A stretch of DNA of 5,887 bases from Pseudomonadota bacterium. GTDB taxonomy: Bacteria > Desulfobacterota > Desulfobacteria > Desulfobacterales > C00003060. Location: positions 1 through 5,887 of the forward strand of contig JADFWI010000288.1 of assembly GCA_015222985.1 (NCBI GenBank). Direction: 5' to 3'. Shown piece after piece: positions 1 through 4,683 of this stretch (the stretch's first letter is position 1; the number at the start of each line of letters is the position of its first letter). The notes below the pieces were generated by a model. That model did no database searches and was not told where the DNA came from. It worked only from the letters and a program-made list of their open reading frames with translations. The position numbers and the translations under genes were made by a program.

Positions 1-132
1 TCCGCGTTCCGCTGCATCCTTCGTCACTGCGGCGTACCATAAGTACGCCTCATTCCTCAGGATTTGCGCGCCTTGAATTTGGTCCGCCTGGGGCGGATTA
101 CTTTGCCGTCTGATTCTGACTTTTTACGATTT
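1..132. repeat. Dispersed intergenic repeat with two hairpins, ending in the TTTTTACGA motif
   Basis: No open frame here looks like a protein. The stretch holds a perfect 7-bp hairpin (GGCGTAC at 31-37 with GTACGCC at 43-49, 5-nt loop) and a 6-bp hairpin (TCCGCC 83-88 with GGCGGA 92-97, 3-nt loop). Its right end, 111-132, is identical over 22 bp to 4691-4712, where the ABC ATPase gene ends. The core GACTTTTTACGA (118-129) recurs at 4698-4709 and 5868-5879, and inverted at 5761-5772. Calling it one end of a dispersed, non-coding element is an inference from these shared ends. The left end lies outside the window. Confidence 0.55.
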
Positions 133-196
133 TATCAAAATTGCTTTTACTTTGCGATCTAACGTGAAACAGCTTTGCCCCCGGAGAACCAGGTTT

Positions 197-922
197 TCAG
201 CCTCGAGCGATCTCTATGGCCTGTCTTAAATCTAAAGAACCCGAATACAATGCTCTGCCCGTGATTACTCCCTGAACTCCCACATCTTCCAAAGGTAGAA
301 GAGCTCTGATATCATCAATATTAGACACCCCTCCGGAGGCAATGACGGGAATTGACACGGATTCAGCCACCACTTTAGTCTGGGCGATGCTAGGGCCGGT
401 CTGCATACCGTCTCTCTGGATATCAGTAAAGACAATGGCGGCCAGACCACACCCTTCGAATTCCTTTGCGACATCAATAGTCTTCCGCCCGGTGGTTTCT
501 GTCCAGCCGTCAACAGCTACCATGCCGTCGCGGGCGTCGATGCCCACAACGATCCTGCCTGGATAGTTCCGGCAGGCATTATGAACAAGAGCTGGATTCT
601 CAATGGCCTCTGTTCCCAAAATAACCCTGGACACGCCCATATCCAGATACATGTCAATAGCTTGCACGGTCCGAATGCCGCCCCCCAACTGTATTGGTAT
701 CCGAACCCTGTCAACAATTTGCCTAATCGCTTCAACATTTTGGGGACTTCTCTCAAAGGCCCCATCAAGGTCCACAACATGAAGAAACTCAGCTCCTTCT
801 TCTTCCCATCGGGCTGCCATGGCCGATGGATCATCAGAAAAAACAGTTTCAGAGTCCTTTAGTCCCTGCAGGAGCCGCACACACCGTCCTGCCTTAATGT
901 CTACAGCCGGAATGATAAGCAC
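197..922 (-). CDS. hisA: HisA, ProFAR isomerase (EC 5.3.1.16)
   Basis: This 241-residue cytoplasmic enzyme catalyses the fourth step of histidine biosynthesis, the Amadori isomerisation of ProFAR to PRFAR. The whole chain reads as the expected (beta/alpha)8 barrel. The two catalytic aspartates are present: D8 in PAVDIKAG and D129 in VGIDARDG. Phosphate-binding loops are seen at LGGGIR (79-84), ASGGVS (195-200) and TGRALYSG (221-228), and the TDIQRDGMQTGP signature is at 166-177. Length is normal for the family. The start is GTG (920-922), chosen because the N-terminus then matches the family (MLIIPAVDIK) and a GGAGG ribosome site lies 7 nt upstream. It is the third gene after hisB and the lipoprotein gene, separated from the latter by 154 bp. 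No hisF follows within the 196 bp downstream; a dispersed repeat comes instead. Confidence 0.97.
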   Translation of the reverse strand: MLIIPAVDIKAGRCVRLLQGLKDSETVFSDDPSAMAARWEEEGAEFLHVVDLDGAFERSPQNVEAIRQIVDRVRIPIQLGGGIRTVQAIDMYLDMGVSRVILGTEAIENPALVHNACRNYPGRIVVGIDARDGMVAVDGWTETTGRKTIDVAKEFEGCGLAAIVFTDIQRDGMQTGPSIAQTKVVAESVSIPVIASGGVSNIDDIRALLPLEDVGVQGVITGRALYSGSLDLRQAIEIARG

Positions 923-929
923 GCAATAG

Positions 930-934
930 CCTCC
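930..934 (-). promoter_or_regulatory. Ribosome binding site of hisA
   Basis: On the minus strand this reads GGAGG, 7 nt before the GTG start of hisA. It decides the start codon, since GTG would otherwise be an uncertain choice. Confidence 0.75.
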
Positions 935-960
935 ATTTGAAAGCTCAAAGGTAAGCGAAA

Positions 961-1047
961 ATCCCTAACCCGGATAAACCGGGATTGGGAATTGAAAAAT
1001 TTAGGAATTGACGCAACCATGCATATTCTAATTTCTCAATCCTTAAA
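961..1047 (-). other. Hairpin-rich spacer between the lipoprotein gene and hisA
   Basis: The 154-bp gap 923-1076 contains no gene. It holds a small hairpin (CCCGG 969-973 with CCGGG 979-983, 5-nt loop, extended past two mismatches by TCCC 962-965 and GGGA 987-990). There is also an imperfect longer inverted repeat, with roughly 982-997 pairing with 1026-1042. These could be a transcript-processing or weak termination site between the two genes, or just a decayed AT-rich repeat. There is no T-tract of the kind expected for a strong intrinsic terminator on the minus strand. Confidence 0.3.
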
Positions 1048-1076
1048 TCAGTTGTGAGTATGAAACTATTGTCCTC

Positions 1077-1784
1077 TCACTGAACAGGAAAGCTGGCCAT
1101 GGCCTCGTGCAAAGCAAATATGGCCAGCTCTTCTGCCGTTAGCCATCCCCCTCCCCTTCTTACAAAAGTTCTCAATTTAAACAGGTCTTCGCTAAGGCTG
1201 CGCTGTGTTTCATCGAAACGTCGAACCCATATCAACCGGCCATCACCAACGCGGATTAGGTGAATCCCAAAAGCCACGGAGGCTGGCGTTTCCACTGACA
1301 TGGCAGTTCCAACACGCTGTCGAAAGCGGAATATGGTTCCGCAGATGACGGCATCTGCCTGAAGCCTTCTTCCCATCTCCACAAGGATGTGGCGCTGTGA
1401 CACCTTGATGTCTTCGGCTAACATCTCTGAGCGAACACCTTCAGCCGTGTCAGGCAAAATCAACTCATAAGGCGTCTTTCCCTTCATGAAGGCCACAAGT
1501 TGTCTGGTCATGTACGTGTCTGCACCTGCCTCAACAGGGCCGGTTTGAAAGACAGCTCCGCATATGGGACAGCGGACGGTTGTGTCGATCTCACGACTAT
1601 GGGTTACGGACTTAAACGGGACAATTAGAACCCGATTAATGTCTGGAAACCGTGCCGATTCATGCTCTTTCGTCGACTGGGTTGAACCGCATCCCACCAG
1701 GCAAAGACTGGCAAGCGCAACGAAGATCCGCGTGAAAACGCTCAAACCACGTCCGAGTCTTGACAGCGCCATGGATCCCCTCAT
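1077..1784 (-). CDS. Predicted exported lipoprotein with a CPIC motif, inside the his cluster
   Basis: This 235-residue protein starts with a positively charged stretch and a hydrophobic segment (about 15-31) ending in a lipobox, LVGC, with the lipidated cysteine at C32. It should therefore be an envelope lipoprotein. The next residues are GSTQ, not Asp at +2, which fits outer-membrane sorting by the enterobacterial rule. The mature part has a strand-like VLIVPF (52-57), a CPICG motif at 72-76, a segment with ADAVICGTIFRF (143-154), and IHLIRVGDGRLIWVRRF (174-190). That order recalls the small periplasmic fold of LpoB/CsgG/GNA1162-like lipoproteins; this is an inference and no family is claimed. 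The start overlaps the hisB stop by 4 bp (ATGA), with AAAAGGGG 4 nt upstream, so translation is probably coupled. A second ATG at codon 5 also has GAGGGG before it, so the exact start is ambiguous. Function unknown. Confidence 0.85.
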   Translation of the reverse strand: MRGSMALSRLGRGLSVFTRIFVALASLCLVGCGSTQSTKEHESARFPDINRVLIVPFKSVTHSREIDTTVRCPICGAVFQTGPVEAGADTYMTRQLVAFMKGKTPYELILPDTAEGVRSEMLAEDIKVSQRHILVEMGRRLQADAVICGTIFRFRQRVGTAMSVETPASVAFGIHLIRVGDGRLIWVRRFDETQRSLSEDLFKLRTFVRRGGGWLTAEELAIFALHEAMASFPVQ

Positions 1785-2386
1785 AATACCCCTTTTGTAG
1801 AACGAACCCCTGTGATTCTTTTATCGAATATGGTGGCCTCATCAAGGGCTTGGCCAAAGGCCTTGTATATGGCCTCGATCATGTGGTGCGTGTTTTTACC
1901 ATACATGAGATTGATATGCAGCGTTGTGCCGCTCTTGTTGACAAAGGCCTTGAAGAACTCTTCAACAAGTTCCACGTCAAAGCGTCCCGTGCTCTGGCGT
2001 TTGAACTGAACATTATAGGCCAAAAAAGGCCGATTCGAAAAGTCAATCACCACTGAGGCCAAGGCCTCATCCATCGGCACCACGCTTGTCCCATAACGTT
2101 TTATCCCCTTTCTGTCGCCCAAGGCCTTGCTAAAGGCCTCGCCAAGGACCATACCCACGTCTTCAACAGTGTGATGTCCGTCAATCTCAATATCGCCCTT
2201 AGCCCCTAAGGTAAGATCAAAAAAACCGTGCGCCGTCATCAGCGTGAGCATGTGGTCCAGAAAAGGGACTCCCGTAGAGATCTTCCCTTTGCCCTTTCCT
2301 TCGATGGTCAATTGCAGTGTGATATCAGTTTCTCTGGTCGTGCGTTGAATCTTTGCTGAGCGTTTCCCGGTCTTTTTCGGACTCAT
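1781..2386 (-). CDS. hisB: HisB, imidazoleglycerol-phosphate dehydratase (EC 4.2.1.19)
   Basis: This is a monofunctional dehydratase of 201 residues that removes water from imidazole glycerol phosphate to give imidazole acetol phosphate, the sixth step of histidine synthesis. The two-Mn active-site motifs are intact: LDHM with H45, AHG with H53, DGHHTVED (69-76) with H71, H72 and E75, H157 in TTLHINL, and KNTHHMIEA (164-172) with H167, H168 and E171. There is no N-terminal histidinol phosphatase domain as in the E. coli fusion. I start it at the ATG 2384-2386, because an AAAGGG ribosome site lies 8 nt upstream. The frame is open to a TTG at 2407, which would add seven residues. The first 15 or so residues are Lys/Arg-rich and not part of the fold. 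It is first in the cluster, with a promoter candidate just upstream, and overlaps the lipoprotein start by 4 bp. Confidence 0.97.
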   Translation of the reverse strand: MSPKKTGKRSAKIQRTTRETDITLQLTIEGKGKGKISTGVPFLDHMLTLMTAHGFFDLTLGAKGDIEIDGHHTVEDVGMVLGEAFSKALGDRKGIKRYGTSVVPMDEALASVVIDFSNRPFLAYNVQFKRQSTGRFDVELVEEFFKAFVNKSGTTLHINLMYGKNTHHMIEAIYKAFGQALDEATIFDKRITGVRSTKGVL

Positions 2387-2394
2387 TTTTTCTA

Positions 2395-2400
2395 CCCTTT
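2395..2400 (-). promoter_or_regulatory. Ribosome binding site of hisB
   Basis: The minus strand reads AAAGGG here, 8 nt before the ATG at 2386. This favours that start over the in-frame TTG at 2407, which has no comparable site. Confidence 0.6.
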
Positions 2401-2407
2401 CCATCAA

Positions 2408-2722
2408 GCTAAAAGATCATTTGCGCCTAGAATTGATCAAAAAGCCTGAAATGTCAACTAAATACTGCTCGGGAAAGATCTTGGCCAATAGCAAAGGAAG
2501 GCTTCCGAGCCCTTCTTCGCCCATGCCATGTCGTTTTGTACCTGATGATTTATGTTGTGTCCATTCCGATTCCCATAATGGGTATTTTTTTTCTCAAAAT
2601 ATAACATTTGTTACCCAATAGCTTATATATGGTCATTGGCCCAACACGTGCTAACTATTTAAGAATTAACCAAAAGTCCTTAATATCTCGTTTTGGCACG
2701 ATGTTTTCATATAGCAAATAGC
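2408..2722. other. Divergent intergenic region between hisB and the small plus-strand gene
   Basis: About 315 bp without a convincing gene. Apart from the hisB promoter candidate, it is AT-rich from about 2585 to 2690. It contains the inverted repeat TAACA (2602-2606) / TGTTA (2609-2613) with a 2-nt centre, which could be a small operator, and CCAAT (2615-2619) facing ATTGG (2635-2639). An open frame at 2421-2621 on the plus strand (66 codons) has no recognisable protein features and is not called. Confidence 0.45.
2429..2457 (-). promoter_or_regulatory. Candidate sigma-70 promoter of the hisB-lipoprotein-hisA cluster
   Basis: On the minus strand a perfect TTGACA (-35, revcomp of 2452-2457) is followed after 17 nt by AATTCT (2429-2434), a weak -10 with three matches to TATAAT. 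Transcription would begin near 2422 and leave a leader of about 36 nt before the hisB ATG. No leader peptide with a histidine run and no attenuator hairpin is seen in that leader. Confidence 0.4.
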
Positions 2723-2980
2723 ATGAACAAGGATTTCTGGGACATACCATGGTTGTCAACCACCGAAAAAGTCAGGCTCCACATCCTTTTTATGTGCTGT
2801 ATCCGGTTTGTCGTGGAGAAACATGGAGGAGTCATGCAAACCGATCCAGAAACACTCGTCGCCTGCATGAAGATCCCACAGTCTCACACGGCTGCCTGCT
2901 TTCAAGAATTGAAGGAGTTAAACCTTGTGAACCAGGGGACGACGCTAAGAGAACTATCCCTCGCACACTGTGTTTGCTAA
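2723..2980 (+). CDS. Small conserved-looking protein of unknown function
   Basis: This is an 85-residue acid-and-base-mixed protein on the opposite strand to all its long neighbours. I start it at ATG 2723 (MNKDFWDIPWLS); the frame runs open to a TTG at 2693, which would add ten residues. Neither start has a strong ribosome site. The central part (EKVRLHILFMCCIRFVVEKH, then GG) is amphipathic helix-like. The stretch FVVEKHGGVMQTDPETLVAC followed by MKIP resembles the last conserved box of histidine-kinase ATPase domains (a VEKHGG turn, then a beta-hairpin ending in a hydrophobic-Pro). From memory, similar short proteins occur in Desulfobacterales, but I cannot confirm this. No catalytic residues or signal peptide are seen. 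The last 15 or so residues look unlike the rest and the gene ends at the edge of the debris region, so a changed C-terminus is possible. Moderately sure that it is, or was, a real gene. Confidence 0.55.
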   Translation: MNKDFWDIPWLSTTEKVRLHILFMCCIRFVVEKHGGVMQTDPETLVACMKIPQSHTAACFQELKELNLVNQGTTLRELSLAHCVC

Positions 2981-2990
2981 TCAGCGCGGG

Positions 2991-3169
2991 TCACAAGGGC
3001 CTCGTAAGATTTTGCTCTTTGCGATCATATAGCACCGGGCATCGGCTTAAGTGTCCCCCACCGCAATCACATATCTCCGGCAAGGCATTGGAGCAGGCTG
3101 CCACAGCAAAGTCGCACCTTGGATGAAAGGGACAACCAGCGGGTTTGTTGGCGCTATCCGGCACTGTGC
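2991..3169 (-). pseudogene. Orphan C-terminal fragment of a DppD/OppD ABC ATPase
   Basis: On the minus strand this frame carries only the final part of a peptide-transporter ATPase: TVPDSANKPAGC, FHPRC, CSNALPEICDCGGGHLSRC and PVLYDRK, then a short tail EQNLTRPL and a stop at 2991-2993. It corresponds to residues 279-328 of the intact ATPase at 4684-5703, the module with the four spaced cysteines. The nucleotide-binding domain (Walker A, signature, Walker B) is absent, so the fragment cannot work as a transporter ATPase. The frame stays open leftward of the homologous part as far as 3299, but that part shows no ATPase resemblance and is better explained by an antisense fragment. Its tail differs from that of the intact gene, so the copy may carry the older C-terminus. 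Confidence 0.8.
3018..3169 (-). repeat. Direct repeat, left copy (152 bp, dppD 3' end)
   Basis: Aligns without gaps to 4720-4871 with an offset of 1702 bp. I count 149 of 152 identical positions. The three differences are one silent Pro codon change and a two-base change that gives one silent Ala and one Asn/Asp exchange. Confidence 0.92.
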
Positions 3170-3170
3170 T

Positions 3171-3275
3171 GTTGAGATCACCCCCAAGCTTTCTCTCGGG
3201 GCCACGCTGAACATCTGGACAGACGACCTGTTCTGGGACAATAAGTGGTCGGATCATTTCCAAAAAAGTGGGTAG
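3171..3275 (+). pseudogene. Possible fragment of a FadL/OMPP1-like outer membrane protein
   Basis: Directly beside the dppD fragment, on the other strand, 34 codons read VEITPKLSLGATLNIW, then TDDLFWDNKWSDHFQKSG and a stop at 3273-3275. The alternating polar/hydrophobic strand, the LSLGATLN turn and the Trp-rich end look like one beta-hairpin of an outer-membrane barrel, most like the FadL/TodX transport family as I remember it. There is no start codon: the frame runs upstream only through the antisense of the dppD fragment. If this reading is right, it is a short internal scrap of a gene of about 450 codons, stranded by recombination. The family call is tentative. Confidence 0.4.
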
Positions 3276-3431
3276 GATGATAAGGATTCGAGGGGTCAAG
3301 GGGTCAGGGATTCAAGTAATAGGGAGAAGAACGATATCTATTAACCAGGTTATGCCATACCCATAACATGACCGATTCGCGAGTCATTTTGTGTCCGACA
3401 GGCTGCTGGATTCTGATTCTACGAAGAAGTT
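3276..3431. other. Non-coding spacer downstream of the AAA ATPase
   Basis: No gene is visible. At 3286-3316 there is a G-rich purine stretch with a small tandem repeat (GGGGTCAA then GGGGTCAG) flanked by GATTC words on both sides, a pattern typical of simple degenerate intergenic repeats. No clear terminator is seen for the ATPase gene ending at 3432. Confidence 0.35.
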
Positions 3432-4586
3432 CTAAAACCGGATTGGATTTTGAGGCGTCAGGTTCTTCAGGAATTCATTGCATGGAAGGCACAAAACATT
3501 TTTTATCTTTAGCCGTTCTTGGCCGCGATACAACAGGTATGCTTCCGCTTCAGGATAATCCTTCCTAAAGGCCAGCAATCCGTTGAGCATTCTGGGGTGT
3601 ATCTTTGCTGTGTTCTTCGTTTCTATGGCGCAAAACGTATCCTTTCCATAGAGCACAAAGTCAACCTCGTTGCCTGATTTTGTGCGCCAGAAATATAGGT
3701 TACATTGATCGCCCCTGTATGCATTCCATGCCCTGAGATGCTGAGCGATAAGTCCCTCCAAGGCGCCTCCATCAATTTCCTGAGGCGCATCCAGTGGGCC
3801 GGCCGGACGGACTGATCTGAAGACTCCGGAATCAAAATAGTAGAATTTGGGGTGTGAAGATAAACGTCTCTTGGCGCGCTTGGCAAAAACGGGTATGCGG
3901 AAGGCCAATAACAAATCTTCAAGTATTGAAACATAACCTTCTACAGTTTTGCGCTCCACTTGACTATCTCGGGCGATATTAGAAATATTTAAAACAGCCC
4001 CATGAGACAGGCTGGCAGATTCCAAAAACCTGCTGAACGCGCCTATGTTACGCACAAGCCCTTCCATCTGTACCTCTTCTCTCAGATAAACTGCAACATA
4101 CGCGTTAATTGTCTCTTTGGGACTCCGGGCATCGTTCACAAGGGGAAGCATGCCAATTTGAAGGGCCTCTTCCAAAGAAAATGCCTCACCCAGTTCAGCA
4201 GCCATAAACGGGTGCATAGTCTTAACCACGGCGCGCCCCGCAAGTAAGTCCACTCCCGACCGTTTTAGCTTTCTTGCGCTTGATCCTGTTAACACAAACC
4301 GCCATCCAGCTTGCTGTTCCATAAGCTGATGCACCACATCCAGAAGCTGAGGCAATTTCTGGACTTCATCTACTACGATCGTTTTTCCCGGTCTTTGTGC
4401 CTCGGTGACTTCACGCAGCCTTTCCGGTTTGGCAGAGTATGCTCTATAAACTTCAGGCGCCAAGAGATCGATAAAAAGTGCATCATCTAAGTGCTGTTTA
4501 AGCCATGTGGACTTACCCGTCCCGCGCGGACCAAATAGAAAAAAACTCTGTTTTATATCCTGGAAAAAACGGGGTATAATTGCCAT
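3432..4586 (-). CDS. AAA_14/DUF4143-type P-loop ATPase
   Basis: This 384-residue cytoplasmic protein belongs to the large, poorly understood family with an N-terminal AAA_14 ATPase and a C-terminal DUF4143 domain. Walker A is GPRGTGKST (19-27), Walker B is TIVVDEVQ (69-76), and the sensor/arginine region is LTGSSARKLKR (99-109). A winged-helix-like segment covers about 185-240. The C-terminal part has a restriction-nuclease-like pattern: E277, D309 in NEVDF, and E322-x-K324 in AIETK, the residues expected of a PD-(D/E)xK fold. Whether it cuts DNA is unknown for the family. Length is usual and no frame damage is visible. I prefer ATG 4586 because GGAAG lies 5 nt upstream; ATG 4598, four codons earlier, has no such site. 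The gene stands alone between direct repeats of the dppD 3' end and has repeated motifs over its start, which suggests self-regulation. Confidence 0.93.
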   Translation of the reverse strand: MAIIPRFFQDIKQSFFLFGPRGTGKSTWLKQHLDDALFIDLLAPEVYRAYSAKPERLREVTEAQRPGKTIVVDEVQKLPQLLDVVHQLMEQQAGWRFVLTGSSARKLKRSGVDLLAGRAVVKTMHPFMAAELGEAFSLEEALQIGMLPLVNDARSPKETINAYVAVYLREEVQMEGLVRNIGAFSRFLESASLSHGAVLNISNIARDSQVERKTVEGYVSILEDLLLAFRIPVFAKRAKRRLSSHPKFYYFDSGVFRSVRPAGPLDAPQEIDGGALEGLIAQHLRAWNAYRGDQCNLYFWRTKSGNEVDFVLYGKDTFCAIETKNTAKIHPRMLNGLLAFRKDYPEAEAYLLYRGQERLKIKNVLCLPCNEFLKNLTPQNPIRF

Positions 4587-4658
4587 ATTTACTTCCATTT
4601 TGGAATGTTTACTGCCATAATTACCGAAAACATATTTGATGTCAAGTAAATAATGGCA
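4581..4658 (-). promoter_or_regulatory. Operator-like repeat cluster at the start of the AAA ATPase gene
   Basis: The start codons lie within a cluster of related words. Two direct repeats, ATATTTACTTCCATT (4585-4599) and ATGTTTACTGCCATA (4605-4619), are spaced by exactly 20 bp. TTCCA (4593/4594-4597) faces TGGAA (4601-4605) as an inverted repeat around TTT. A further inverted copy, AGTAAATAATGGCA (4645-4658), matches TGCCATATTTACT (4581-4593) apart from one inserted base. This spacing and overlap with the translation start are what one expects for binding by a repressor, possibly the protein's own winged-helix part; that role is inferred. Confidence 0.4.
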
Positions 4659-4683
4659 AACCCATTTCGTCTTAGCCAGGTGG

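Noticed and set aside
2571..2592. Possible intrinsic terminator (CCCATAATGGG followed by a T run) on the plus strand
   Set aside because: The stem is only 4-5 bp with almost no loop, and no plus-strand gene ends before it.
2421..2621. 66-codon plus-strand open frame upstream of the small gene
   Set aside because: No ribosome site and no family resemblance; it crosses the hisB promoter candidate and an AT-rich spacer.
2615..2639. CCAAT / ATTGG inverted pair as an operator
   Set aside because: Five-base arms 15 nt apart in AT-rich DNA are easily found by chance.
2749..3126. 125-codon plus-strand open frame overlapping the small gene
   Set aside because: It runs in another frame through the small gene and then antisense through the dppD fragment. 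The product is low-complexity and Arg/Ser/His-rich, without family likeness.
3432..4586. Toxin-antitoxin or defence system centred on the DUF4143 ATPase
   Set aside because: No small partner gene is adjacent, only gene fragments and repeats. The protein itself is a widespread family with no settled role.
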